The position numbers and the translations under genes were made by a program. This document shows positions 10,401 through 25,400 of a stretch of DNA of 60,000 nucleotides, piece by piece. Source of the stretch: Antedon mediterranea (Eukaryota > Echinodermata > Crinoidea > Comatulida > Antedonidae); assembly GCF_964355755.1 (NCBI RefSeq), contig NC_092678.1, forward strand, positions 1,017,922 to 1,077,921, written 5' to 3'. Under the pieces are notes generated by a model. The model made no database searches and was not told where the DNA came from. It was given only the letters and a program-made list of their open reading frames with translations. The first letter of the stretch is position 1, and each line of letters starts with the position of its first letter.

Positions 10401-13400
10401 TAACCCCTTGGAAGAGAAAGAAAGCTGACACAAATAAAAGATGATGATGAATATGCACCAGTAGTTATTTCTTCAATTCATTCATTGTCAAATTGAGCCT
10501 CTTTAAAAAAAGCACTTTCAGGTGATATCATTTAATGTTTAACTTACTTTTCAGATAGGTTTCTTGCACTTGTGTGAAAATGTTGGCAAATATAAACAAC
10601 TTCTGTTCTTTCTTGGTCTTCCATTTCAACATTTTCGAGAAACTTCATGGCAACTCTTTCTAACGCATCTGCAGGCCACGCCTAAAAAAGAAACGATTGA
10701 ATGGAAAAAATAGAAAAATGCAATGTAGATAAAAAGAACACAAATTAAAATACACTTCTCACAATTTGAATTCATATCTATCTATTGTATATAAAGGAAC
10801 AGATTTTAAAAAAGAATTTAATTTAAGTTACTTACTTGGAACCAATCGATTTAATTTAAGTTACTTACTTGGAACCAATCAATTTAAGTTACTTACTTGG
10901 AACCAATCAATTGTACAGCAATTGATGAGTGATGGGAACTGACGGAGTCTGTTACGGAAAGCATCACCAATTGGAGAGAACGCAATAATGATGTGAAGGT
11001 TCTCACGGCAACGGTTGACAAAGAAATTGAAAAGAGCTAGCGGACTGAAATCTGCATTTTTGTCACCAGCTTGTGCAACTGGTCTTACTGTCTGTGTATA
11101 GATAAAGTAAATTACATATTACAGATTTATGTAAACAAAATGTTGTTTAAGGAAAAAAAGAAAGAAAAACATAAACAAATATACTAATATAAATCTCTGT
11201 TTACACTATCAAACTAGTTTGACAAAAAAAGTGCGATGTGCCCAAATATGGTAATAATATAAGATCATCGTGTTCATAATAATATGGGCACATCACATTT
11301 TGTTGTCACATAAAGTTTGATAATAAGTGTTTTTAAATGAAACATTACCTCCATCAATTCTTGTTTCTCATCTACCGCATAAAGGTTTGGAACTTCACCA
11401 GTATTCAGAAGGTTGTCAATGTCTTCTAAGAAGGATTCCTCTTTGATTTGAGTGTCGGTGATTAGGAACACTGTTGTCTTCCCTAATGCACCAGCATTTT
11501 TCAACAAAGCCTATACAAATAATTCAAGCAAAGTTAGACCTGAATTTTGGATTGTAAGTTTTATTAGTGTTACAGTGGACTGGCATTGTGACTTGATGGT
11601 TATGATGCATGGCTACCAATCCAAGGGTTCTTGGTTCAAGTCCTGTCATGTCTGGATTTTTTCTGACAATTTACAACTCCACTCCCAAATATTTGTAATA
11701 AGACATCTTTTGTATATCTTTGTCTTGTGAACAGGATTGCCACATTTAAGAAGGATAGTGAATGAATTCGCTTATGGTTATCCTTGGCAATTTGCCTAAA
11801 TATATAAACAAAACTAAACAAAAACAGCAGTAACTTACTTTTAAGTCTTCTCTCCACTCATTCTTGCCGTAACTTTTTGAGATCTCAGGTTGGAACAAGT
11901 TAAAACCAGACATGAATGTAGCCAATCTTGTCAGAGACTGTCGTCCACTGCCTCCCACACCAACAAGAAGAGCGTTGCCGCCTGGTTGCTTTAACACCCG
12001 ACAAATGCGAGAAAGATGTTCTAAAACGTATCTACAAAACAATAAGTAAATGATTTATTGACATAAAAATAATTGAGTTTTATAATTAAAGTTATTAAGA
12101 GCTTTTAAAATAGCTAAGCTCAAACTCTACTGTAGAGAATCAAGAAAGAAAGTTGAGTATTTCAACATCCATCAGCAAGCACACAACAATTAAAAGATCT
12201 GATTTTGTGAAAGATCAAGGAATTGAACCAAGGACTATAGGATTAGTAAGCAAGCCATAGTGCCACTACAATACCTAAATATAACTAGGTTCATTGGAGT
12301 CTTATGCATCTGGTTGTACTCCACCAAGCAAGACTCCACAACGTTGTTAAACTCTTCCACAGACTTCACTTCCTGGTAGATCCTATCTTCTGGCTCAGCA
12401 TCCGCTACTAAATAATCTCCAAACATTAAGCTTCGCATGTCATCCTCAACTACTGGACAGTTTGGCTTTGCTAGATGCTCAAATACCGTGTCAAAGTTAT
12501 CCTTGAAAACTTCTTTAACAAGACTCTTGCAAATGCTGAAATATTAATACAGAATTTACTATTGAATAAAAACAAAGACAGTATATGTATTGATTCACCT
12601 TTATAAAGATCTGTCTACACTATCAAAATAGTTTGGAAAAAAAAGTTTGATGTGCCTAAATATGGTAGCGATATGCCCAAATATGGTAGCAATATGACAT
12701 CATCATGTCCATATATGGACATTTTTTTGTCACATAAAGTTTGATAGTGTAGACGAGGCTCATGAGACAGAAAATCCTCTGTGAGCGAGACACTGCAGTG
12801 GTAAAGTGACCCACTGTATACACTCACTTATGTTAAGAACACTTACTTAAAGAGCCACAGTCTGTCTGAATCTTCTATCAACCTGTCATAGAACACTCTG
12901 AACACTTCATGCACCCAGAGCCGAGTGAAAGTTCTTTTGTTCTCTATCGACGACTTCTTTACTAATAATGCTCCGTTGATAACACGGGCAAAATCACGCA
13001 GATTAAAAGTGTAATGTGACTTGGCAGGCGTCGGAAGCAGGTTTTGCATCGCTTGTTTGTAAACTTCCATCGTACCTTGGACGATCAATGAACCAACTGC
13101 AAAAATTTCCGGTGAGAATTCATTTGCCTAAAATTAAAGAACAAAACAAAACATTATTGATATTGTATTTGCTTTATTTTATCATTGTGATAAATAAACA
13201 AAACTAAATAAGAACATGTCAATTAATCATTCAAAGCAGCCATTCTAGAAACATGACCACTTGTATGTAAATGAGTTTGCAAGAGGTCAAAGGAACAAAT
13301 GAGATCAATTCTCAAATCCTCATCTTCAAAAGTAAATAAAAGGGTAAAAAATCATTTCCTCTTACTCTGAGATAATAACTGACAACGGATGAGAAGATAC

Positions 13401-16400
13401 GTGACATGGTTTCATCGTTGAAAGGTGTGATTGAGACGATGTTGAAATGACGGAGGAATTGTGGCGTGATTGGATTGCGCCCTCCTCCTGGTGGTCCCAT
13501 TGCCGAGACAAATTGCAGATCAACTAAAGTAATCTTTGAGGTGTCTTTCTTGTCATACCTGTAAAAAATATTTGAATGTTTTTCAAAAAAAGATTAAGTA
13601 TTTAAGTTTAGAAGAGATAAATCTAATCAACTGAACTTACTTGTGTAATAAACAACGTTTCACGAACTATCCAGGTCATAGGATCAGATTGTGGCGTCAA
13701 TGACCCACGACCTGGATTGGTTGTGAAGTAAGTCCCGTTGATTACATTGTATCGCTTTCTAAACATACTACCTTGATGAATCGCAATATCCATACCCGTA
13801 TTAAATAATTAAAAAATAATATATTCATATCTAAGAGTATTGGAATTACAAATAGTAAATTGAATCCATATCTATGCCAATAAATAGAACGCAATATGTT
13901 AACATGACAAACATGCATGATGCACTACATACACAAATTACTATGACAGGTTGTTGGGCAGCTATTGTCGTTAACATGACAAACATGCATGATGCACTAC
14001 ATACACCAATTACTATGACAGGTTGTTGGGCAGTTATTGTCGTCTTAAAATCTAAGAAGATTTGTTGGTGAACAAGCATGATAAAATAAGCTAAACAAGC
14101 TAAAATAAAAACGAACAATTAATTGACTGGACTAATTAAATACTTACCAGTTCCCATGGTCAAAATATTGGCGAAGCAATTCAACTGGTGGTTGCGCACC
14201 ATACTTCTCTCTCGCAGGCATGTTCAAGTCGTCAACAAATATAACAGACTTCTTTCCCATAGGTGGGCCGTACATACCTTTACGTCTCTTATCAAGTTTT
14301 GACATAATGATATCCTGAAAGAAAATACGATGATGAACCATGCATCACTTTTTATCACTAAGACCTCGTTAACACTTACGATTGGGTCCTGGGCAGCTAA
14401 TCGTTTTGGCCATGATCCAGCGTGTTTACACTTGAGTTTAAATGATGGCCCTGAAGATTCATTTTTTTTATACATTGGTCACGGTCCATTTAACTACTCA
14501 AGAGCCGGTCCAGATCTGCATCCAGCCCTGGGCTGACCTAACTTTATGGAGTGTTTACACTTACCGATTAGCAAACCAGGGCTGGCCCAAATCGTAAGTG
14601 TAAATGTGGTCTAAATTGTTTAGAAAAACAATAATCTATTCACCTCCTCAAAGTATATCTAAAGCATTCAACTTTACCTGTGTCTGTCCTGCAGATGTCT
14701 GAGCGGAGAAATTGATAAAAAGTGGGAGGTAATCTTCTTTGGAGAGGTTATTCATGAGCTTGTCCTTGACGTAGGCACTTTTACCTGTGCCAGTGGGACC
14801 AATGAAGATAATGGCTCTGCAATATAACATAATTTAAATGTAAAAAGTGAATGTAAACACACTTGGTGGAGATTCCTCTTAAGCTCTGTCTATACTATCA
14901 AACATCATGTGACTAAATATTTGGGTACATCACACTTCTTTTATCAAACTAGTCTGATAGTAAGTGTACGTCTAGTGTATGTCTACACTATCAAACTTAC
15001 AACAAAATTTAATGTGCCCATATATGCACATGATGATGTCATATCATTACCATAGTTGGGCATATCCCCACCATATTTGGGTACATCAATTTTTTTTTGT
15101 CAAACTAGTTTCATAGCCTAGACAGAGCTTAAGGTACAGTATGCTGTCAAATTGGTTTGGGTCACTAACCTCTGATATTTGATGGCCAAATCAAGTAGGT
15201 ATGTGTATCTTGCAGTATCCATTGTTGGTACAATGATTTCTTGCACCTTCTTGCCTTCTGGGATTGACATGTTCTTGATGGTCTCATTCCAATGCACCCA
15301 CCTACCTCTTGCTTTATACTGAACAAATAAAAGATAAACATATAAACAGAGTGCTAGGCCAGAAAGAAGCTCTGCAAATTTTGCTGGCTGTTTTACTTTA
15401 TCGTTTCGATTTAGCTTTTTGCTCATTTTATTTGATAATAACAGCATTGTATTTTTTTCAGTAATTTGCCTTTGAATTTATATATAACCACATTCATACA
15501 TTGCCTGAAAAATCATAGGGTATATGTTAAGGTTATTGCTACTGTTAAGCTACGCCACTAATAATTACTTTACATTGATTCTTAAGACATTAACAATGCA
15601 TACCCTTACCTCAAACATATAGTACAATGCATACCCTTACCTCAAACATATAGTACAATGCATACCCTTACCTCAAACATATAGTACAATGCATACCCTT
15701 ACCTCAAACATATAGTACAATGCATACCCTTACCTCAAACATATAGTACAATGCATACCCTTACCTCAAACATATAGTACAATGCATACCCTTACCTCAA
15801 ACATATAGTACAATGCATACCCTTACCTCAAACATATAGTCATACACAAGACCATCTGGTGGGATGGGAACTTCAATCTTGGCACCAAGTTCAGACGGAA
15901 AGGGATGTTCTTCAGCCTTGCCTGACATCAACTCCCGAAGGAATCCGTCAAACTTTTCACGGCCGAGCACATCAGATGTTGCACCGACTGACCAGACCAA
16001 CGAGAACAAGAATGTACACTAAATTGAAAAAAAAATAATAATTATAGGTCAAATATACATGTCATTAAATTGACTACTAAGTGTATATTACAATAATAAT
16101 ACATTCAAACTTTTAAGCGCATAATGCATAAAGCCTCTATGTGCTTCACATAAAAATAATCCATGAAATGGAAAAAAATAAAAAAGAGCAATTAAAAATG
16201 AGAATGACAGGCCATAAAATGGATCTCAACTGAATTGAATATGGTTTATCAAGGGCTGAATTGAGTATGGTTTATCAAGGGCTGAATTGAATATGGTTTA
16301 TCAAGGGCTGAATTGAATATGGTTTATCAAGGGTGAAAATACATTAACAGTTTGTGTGCATGTACAATGATACAGCTTTGAAATAAAATGATATTAATTT

Positions 16401-19400
16401 ATCTTATTCTTGGAGAATGTACTTACAACAATCCAGATTTTAAGGTTTTTGTTGTCGGAACCTTCCTTCATGTTATCTTTGAGGAACATACGAATCCAAT
16501 GCATTAAGGACTGGGCAAGGTTGTTAACCATGCTGGGCACGTACTCCTGTATACACAATAATAATAGTTCATTCTTATATAGTAAGCAAGCTCTCAATGC
16601 ACTAAACATTATTACCATGGTAATTTTGTGCATCAAACACGTATGGAAACATACTCTCATAATAATGCAGCTTGATTTAACCGGTACCAACGCCAAGTTG
16701 ACCAATCAAATTTGATTTGTTTGTTTTTATTTCGAATCCATACATCATACATATTATATAAAAGAGGTTGATACATAAATAACAGGCAAATGAATCGTGA
16801 TGATGTAAAATAAAATATTTACATTTGTTTACTAGTCAGAACTTACTAATGGTCATCGATGTTTCAATATTATAAAAAAAGACCACAATACCTTGCAGTT
16901 TTTCCTAACAAATTCCAGACATGGCTCCAGAAGCCAGTTGAACAAGGCTCTCATCAGAGGAACCTCCTTCTGCAGTGTCTCTGGTAAGTCATGTAGCCAA
17001 GACTCAAATACAGGCTTCCAGCCTAAGTTACTAGGCTCCAGGTAAATCATACCACAACGGCTAACAGTGGCAGGCTGTAGAGAGTAACATATTCATAATA
17101 TAAGTGTACATATACTTCATTTGAACATTGGTTTAGAAACAATGACACAATTCCTGAAAATCAATTTAATTTACAACTATTATTGAAATCTAATCTAACT
17201 TTAAAGGGTCATCATGAGGGGATCCTTTAAAGGGTCATCATGAGGGTATTTTTCGGGATGTAAATCCTCTTTTGGGATTTAGAAGGGCTATCCCTGGTAC
17301 CATGCTAATTATTTCAGTTTTTGTTTGTTCTTATTTTAGCATTTATTTATTTATTATTTATGTAGTATGGTATCGAAATAAATCAAATCAAAGTTCAAAT
17401 CAAAGTTAAAGAACTGTACTGTATGCAGTATTATAATCTGAGCAGGGGCCAGGCTTGTGACTAGCTGTTGCTATTTTCGTTTTAATATCTTTTGTGATAT
17501 ATTTGTTGTTACAATAAAGTTGCCAATTAATAAAAGCATTAAGACTTTGTTTACTCACAGAAGCTTGAGAAAGGTCCATAGCTTCAAAGATTAAACTCAT
17601 TGTATTTGACATCTGTATAATCTCTCCACTCATCAAGCAGAGTTTCTTGTTGTCATCAAGCACCGTGTTCATACTCTCGATCCAGAGCGTGTCGATTGGA
17701 CCGTCAAATATCACCCACTTACGATCGGGGGTGTCAGTTGACGCAAACTCACGGAACGTGTTTGCTACGTTACCATCTGTCCACTGAAGAAATAGCAAAA
17801 GAAAATATAAAACTTCATTTGATTATCATAGGAAAACTCTGTAATACAGAATCATATGTGAAACATGTGATGCCTGTATCCCTACCTAAATCACACACAG
17901 TTGAGATCCTTCTCAACAAATGTCTTTTTAATAATTCTTTAATACACACTCTTACTTTTAAGCTCCGTCTACATTATAAAACTTTATGGGACAAAAAAAG
18001 TCATATCACTACCATATTTGGGCACATCACATTTTTTTCACATAAAGTTTGATAGTGTAGATAGAGTAAGGGATGAATTAAATACTTGGTACAAGCTTCC
18101 AAAATTTAATTTTTTAAAAAAACTCATCATTTTACCTCATGGGACACAGGGTCAAACTGTCCAAACAACTGACCCATGGTCACAGACTTTGGGTTGACCG
18201 TTCTGTAGATGACCTTTTCCTCAGAGTTCAATCCACGTTCATGGAGTTGAGTGAGAGTTTCTGCAAGTGTATGTAGCACCTTTGTCTTACCAGCGAATGG
18301 CCCACCAACCAACATAAAACTAAAAAGAAAAAATATATTATTTATTTATTGTCAAACAAGCTTTGCACCAGATTACATGGTCATAAACAGCATACATTCA
18401 CTGGGTGTCTGTCATAAACAGCATACATTCACTGGGTGTCTGTCATAAACAGCATACATTCACTGGGTGTGTCACTTTTCAACTCATGCACATACGTATG
18501 AAGTCTATGTCTACTCAACTAGACTATCAAAATACTTTGACAAAAAAAGTGTGATGTGCCCAAATATGGTAGTGATATGCTTAAATATGGTAGTGATATG
18601 ACTCATTGTGTCCATATATGGGCACATCACATTTTTTGTCACATAAAGTTTGATAGTGTAGACAGAGCTTTGTAATATCAGTCTTACTTACCCATGCCTA
18701 ACAATCATCATCTCATACGTTTGAATAATCTTCTCCAGGAAATTTTCTGTCGGTTGTAAATTATTTTTCTGGCAAACTTCACGAACATTTGTCAGGAAGA
18801 TGTTGTAATCCGCTTGCGGGAGAACGACACCAGGAAACAAATCTGAGATGATTCCCTCAAACAGTGGAATGTCGTGGGATAGGAACTTGGGTAAATTAAC
18901 ATCTAGAATTGATCTCAGTAACTGAGGAGAAAAATAGAGAGAAAAAAATGAAAAAAAAGTTGTGATTTTTAGAAATACAATACAGTTAACTCTCTCAATA
19001 CCTGCAGACACTTTTGGGTTAACCAAATATGTTTTCAAGAAATTCTGAGATTCAGAATGTGATTTTAATGGTAAAAATGAAATGGAACTCAAGTCTGGAA
19101 CAGTTTCAATGCAAGTTTTAAAGTATGTCGTAAACATGGTTCTATTGCGACATTTAAAAAAAATTTGACATAAGATCAAAAAGCATATCATTATACAACC
19201 ATCTTACCAAAATGTCTTCATTTTCATCAGGGAACTTTAACTTCAGGTTGCCGGCTGCCGCGAGTACAGCCTTTACGGCTCTCATACCATAATCATAATG
19301 GAACTGTGACGACAACTGCTGAGAACACAGACTATACGTTGTGACGATCTTCACCGATAAGTTACGGGCGTCAATGAAGCCATACGAATACAGCATGATC

Positions 19401-22400
19401 TCACCAATCATTGCGTAGTTTGGTACCATCATGGCTACAGTCCTGAACAACACCTACAACATTACAAATAGATACTGTAGATAATGCAACATTTATATAG
19501 CGCTATTTTGTAAAGATTAGAGCGCTTTAGAATGTTTGTTGATTATTAGAATTATCTAGACTCTGAGCATTAAATAGGATAACCATAGACAACCCACGAC
19601 AACAAAATAAATATATTCATTGTTATTACTTCCGTCTAGCCTTTGGCCTTGTTCTGGTAATAAATATTTTAAACATGGCTTACCTTTAGATTATCAGGTA
19701 GTTCAGATCTACCTGCATAGCCAGGGTTCATTGTGATAGCAACAAAGCATGATGGTCTTAGTACCAGCTCAGTTCCTTCAAACATGAACGTCTCTAGGTT
19801 TTCCATTACAGCTCTTTGAATGCATAGAATCTATAACAAAAAAAGTGCACATTTTAAGCTCTCTCTACACTGACAAAAAAATGTGATGTGCCCAAATATC
19901 GTAGTGATATGACATCATCATGTCCATTTATGGGCACAGTGTAATTCTTAATCTTAAGACAGATAACCTACCTGTTGAGCTACCACAGACAAGACCTCAA
20001 GCTCAATACGGTTGAACTCATCAAAACACGCCCAGGCACCTGAGCTGGCTAAACCCTTGAAGAACTTGCTCATAGCCAAGTAGTCCAGACCGTCAGAACA
20101 GTTAAAGACCACACACTGTACAGCTAATGCCTTGGCCAAATCCTTAGTGGTCTCTGTTTTACCGGTGCCTGCTGGGCCCTCTGGTGCACCCCCTAAGTTC
20201 AAATGGTACGCTCCCACGAGGGTTCTGTAGCACCTATCTGTTAGTGGGGTGATAACCAATCTGTGGACAAAATAAAATGGAAGGAATTATTATCAAAAGT
20301 CGTCCTCATCAAAACATTCACAAATGTTTTAAATAAAAAAACAGTAACTCACCTTCCAGAGTTGCCCAAATATTCGTAAGCGTATTTAACTGTTGCGTTA
20401 ATGATGCTGACGTCAACGTTAGAATTCTGCCAGTAATATCTTAACTGCGACAACCAGTTAAAATCATTTTCCGAAGCCACTCCTTTTTCGGCCATCTCTT
20501 CCACAACATCCCTGGCGTGGACATCTATAGTGACCAGTGCTCCTAGTGTTGTCCTTGTTTGTTTAGAGAGTTTACCTCGGACAAGCTTCACAATATCAGA
20601 CAGCTGGCTCTGTAGTTTGTTGTAGTATTCACGTAGGCCTTGCGGACCACCACGGATGGCCTCATGCACTTCTATCGTCCAGTAAATCTGTGAGATACAA
20701 AGCACAACTTGGCCTGGCCATTCCTGCACCCAATCTTCTCTGGCTTCTATAGCATATGCCTAAACAAAATAAAGAAAATGTAATATATCAATAATAGGAT
20801 GCATATAGTCCAAGATCTGTCTGCATTATCAAACTAGTTTGACAAAAAAAATGTGATGTGCCCAAATATGGTAGTGATATGACATCATCATGTCCATATA
20901 TAGGCACATTTTGTTGTCACATAAATTTTGGTAGACAGAGCTTAAGATCTGTACTCTTTGCCTATACATTGCATCATATTTCTTGTCCATGGAAAAAAAA
21001 AATAAAAAAAAAAAGTGAATTGAATTTAAAAAAACATATTAAGTTCAGTGAATTTAACATTAAAATGTTATTTGTTTTGATGTATTGTATTAATAAAGAA
21101 TTGAATTAAGTGGGAATCAAGCTTTACTATCTTTTTATAGAAATGTTAAAGCCTACTTCATGAGACAATTCAATGACATCTCTGACACTGGCCATCATAG
21201 TATCTTGAACCTGAAGTAACCATTTCTCAACGGCACCTCTTGCTTCCGACGTAGAGATAACCTGACTGAGCTTCACCCTCTCCCCTTCACTACTGAACAT
21301 CGCTAGGATGTCTAGGGAAGGTGAAAACTCTAGCTTGGCAATGCCCTCAAAACATTTCTTAAGATGTGGTTGTACTCTGGTTGGATCTTTGGTCTCTGAT
21401 AAAATCTCCAACATTTCGTCATTCGACAAGAAAAAGAATCTAGATAATAAAGATAGATTATTGTATCATTTTATAATAATTGTTTTATTTATGAGGATCA
21501 TGTGTGTGTACATGTGTTCCTTCCTTATGAATGGCCAGTTACTTAATTCCGCAATGGCAGTTTTTTGCAGTAAGTAAAATCAGAAACACAGATGTGTTGG
21601 CACATAATCGATAGTTGTGGAGGGAACTGGTAAAATGTTCAATTGCAAAGCAACTCTACGACCCGTTCACGGGACCAGTTAACAGTAACAGCAAACCAGT
21701 TAACAGTAACAGCAAATAAAAAACAACCAATAAATAAAAAACAAACCTTGGGAAGAACAGCCTCTTCTTCTCAAGGTAAGCATTGAGGCCTTTCAGGATT
21801 CTATCCAGTAATCCGTTACTATCCTGTAGTTTCTCTAACATCCCTCCTAAAGACGTAGCATTTAACACCTTTGGGTCTTTACTTGTGTGCTTCATTATGT
21901 CCTTCCAGTTGCGATCGACAGTCTGGAAAAGCCTGCCCTCTTCAGGCATCTGCTGCATGATGTCTTCAGAACTGAAGATAGGCTCTAAATACAGCCACTG
22001 AGCTTGTACTTTTAACCATTCATCAATAGTTTCTTGTACTCTAAGTAATCTCTCTTCCCATTCCTAAGTTTGTAAAATGTGATTTAATTTATCAACAAGT
22101 TGACAAACATGTGTAGTGTGACATTTGACACTTACTTAATTATCAGCAGATAGAAAATTGGCTAAATGGTTATACTTATATGTCAGGATTTTTTCTAGTG
22201 ACAAATTACAATTCAACCCTAAAGACCTGTAAGTAAGACTTATTTTTATTACTTAAAATTGTTATTACTTAAGTTTATGTAGAGCATCTTGTGTATATTT
22301 GCTTATGCTTATTCTTGGCAATTTGCCTAAATATATAAAACTAAATAAATACAAAATTAAAATATATTATAGTAAATTTAGTAATGGTGACCTTAATTTC

Positions 22401-25400
22401 TTTTTCAAATGGTTTGATGAATGGAGATCCTCTCATGGTCTGAGTCTTCACAATCTGATCATCCAGCATCGTTTGTATGTCATCCACAGAGGCCAGGATG
22501 TTTACACCAGTGTCTCTGTACGTTGTCAGGTTAAACGCAATGGATTCCCATTCTTCATTCATCTTCTGCATTGCTTTCTCCAAAGAATATTCCTGAAATA
22601 AATTGCAAAAGAAAATTCCTACCGGTCGTACAAATTGATGCAAGGACAAATTTATAATAATAATCATAAGTTTGTATTTAACATGAGGAAACAACTATGT
22701 ATGTATGTAAACTTGGTCAGTAGAAAATCAAAATGGTTAGCAATCAATCAATAAATCAATTGTTCGATTTATATAGCACCATTCCAACAGTCATTGCTCA
22801 TACGCTGCCAAAAATATCAGAAAATGTGAGTTTTGAGTAGTGACTTAAAGGTGCTCATCAGCAAGTCAATGAAAGATGGACAAATGAATGGATTGAAGAA
22901 GAAATGTTTGACAATTATTACTAATTTCATTTACCTTAGTAGCACCAGCACTGATCGTGTCAAACTCTTCCATGTAGGCTCCTAGATTCTTCTTCAACAC
23001 TTTACGTAGAGTTGTTCCAGAGTCTGGTGTCAGGTCCATGCCGGCTATTACCCCCATTTTGTCCCAATGCCTCTGCCTGATGCCAGGATTACACAGAATT
23101 GCAATGGTAGGAATATTTTCCTGGGAAAACAAGTATAATGAAGTATAAGATAAAGGGGTGTCCATAATTGGACAAGAAACAGTTCAAGGAAGGTATTTTA
23201 TTCAAACATCAAATGCGTTATTAGACACTTTTTAGTGAATGTATAATGTTATTCATAATGATACCCTAATGGTTGCAAACTAAAGCTTTGCCTCTGTTTT
23301 GACAAAAAAAGTGTGGCCAAATATGGTAGTAATATCATCATGTCCATATATGGACACATCATATTTTGTTGTCACATAAATTTTGATAGTGTAGACAGAG
23401 CCTTAGTTTGCACATGTGGTATTTACAAGAGATATATAACAACAGCAAAATAAACAGTAAAACAAAAATTTTGATTTCTTACCTTAAAATCTGTTATCTG
23501 ATCCTGAACAATTTTGCAGACTTTGATAGCTGCCATACCAGACTCTTCCTCTTCTGGTTCTTCTTTCTGTTCACCTATTTGTTTCTTTTTCTTCGGAGCT
23601 GTCTTTCCTTTTTCTGCGTCATCTCGTTTCTTCTGATTCACAAATACTTTAGTTATTTTGTAGATGTCTCTTCCAAATTCGTCTGCTTCTTCTTGGATAG
23701 ATTCCGAGTTCAGTTCAAGAAAGTTACCATCCATCCATCTAAAAAAAGCCAACAATCAATATTTATGGTTCATGAATAAAACATTGACCTTCGACCCCAA
23801 TATGAGAAAAAAACATCTACCCCAATAAGAGACAAAAACATATCCAACTACTATGGATTATGCTACAATGTCATTTTAAGCTACAAAATAACTAATACAT
23901 ACTTTTTGTCTGCTCTCTGCCACTTAACAACCAATGAAAAGAGTTTTTGGAAAGGCTCAATAGCGGCTGTGACCTCTTCAATTTCAGGGTATGTTGTCAG
24001 GTCCCATTTGAACAGTGCTTCCTCCTACAAAAAAAAACACAAACATTTTAAATGAGTCACATTCATTCATTTTTGTTTAGGTCAAAGCTAAAGATTTAGT
24101 TCAGTTCTTGTTATCTTACAGAATAGACCATCAATTTTAGAAAAACAATATCTAAAAATATTTCGTTTAGGTGGTTTTGAAAATTGAATTATTCAAAATG
24201 ATCAATTTACAAACAATGTTAAAATGATTTTTTTAAGCTATTATTTATGAGAGAGTATGTTTGTTTCTTAATATACAAATCCTTTGCAATTACATGCATC
24301 CATACACATGGTGTATCAAAACAAATGGAATTATTTTACAATGAAGTATTTGATAAATCTAAACCAGATGGTTTTCCAATGTTTCGTCATCATTACCTTA
24401 TTAACCCATTTAATAGTTTCCTGAGATTCTGCTATTCTCTTTTGCACGGCACGTATATCATTAACATACTGGACCATCATGTCCATTTCGCCATACTCTG
24501 AGAACTCTGCAACTCGCTTGCGTATCTTTTCCAGTTCCAACATACACTTCTCTCGGTGCTCAAGTACGGTGCTTTCTCCTTTTTTCTTTGAGTCGTCAAC
24601 AAGCTAAGAATAGAAAGAAAATTCACACATAAAAATGACAAAATATATACAATGTTTTACAAATAATCTGACAACATAAACGATGGAAGTAGAACATAGT
24701 ACTGTATATAAATAGGTTCTGCAACAGCTTATTTTCAGCTGCAATTAATGACAGTGTGTTGTACAAATCGCACACACTACATAGTCAATATATATTTATG
24801 CTTTCTGGTTTTAGGTTATAAGCTCCCTGTTTAACACATAATAGACATAATTTTTCAATTTGTAAATGAATTTTTGTATGTGTACGCCATTTGGAAAATG
24901 AATTTCCAACATATTTTATGATGGAATAATAAAGATTACCTTATCTTACTTGATGTATAATAACTTTTTTTGTTGCGATATAAAGTATTTTTTTCTTAGA
25001 ACACAATCTTTTATGTATATTTTTACATTTTTATTTTTTATTTTTATTTTATTCAATTAAAACCAACAGCGATAAATACCGCCACTAACAGGTTTGAAAC
25101 ATAAAACAATACAACATCAAAAACGGTTAACAATAAAATACAGATAAAATATATAAATATATATATAAAACATAGATTGGCATGCCATAAAAAATTTTAA
25201 TTAAATCAAAATGATATAAATGAATGAAGATGATGTTTCCACTGATGCAAATATTTTACCTCGTCATTCTGGTCGAAGATCGGTTGTATTTCCCGAGGCC
25301 AGAGCAAGACAGTAGCGTTCAGCGACATGTGATCAGGCGTAAAGAAGTAAACATCAAGTAAGTAGTTCATGCGTTGTACAGACTCAATGATACGAGTGTT

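Noticed and set aside
11555-11660. Functional tRNA gene
   Set aside because: A B box and a weak A box are present but the cloverleaf arms do not pair, and the sequence continues into a SINE tail.
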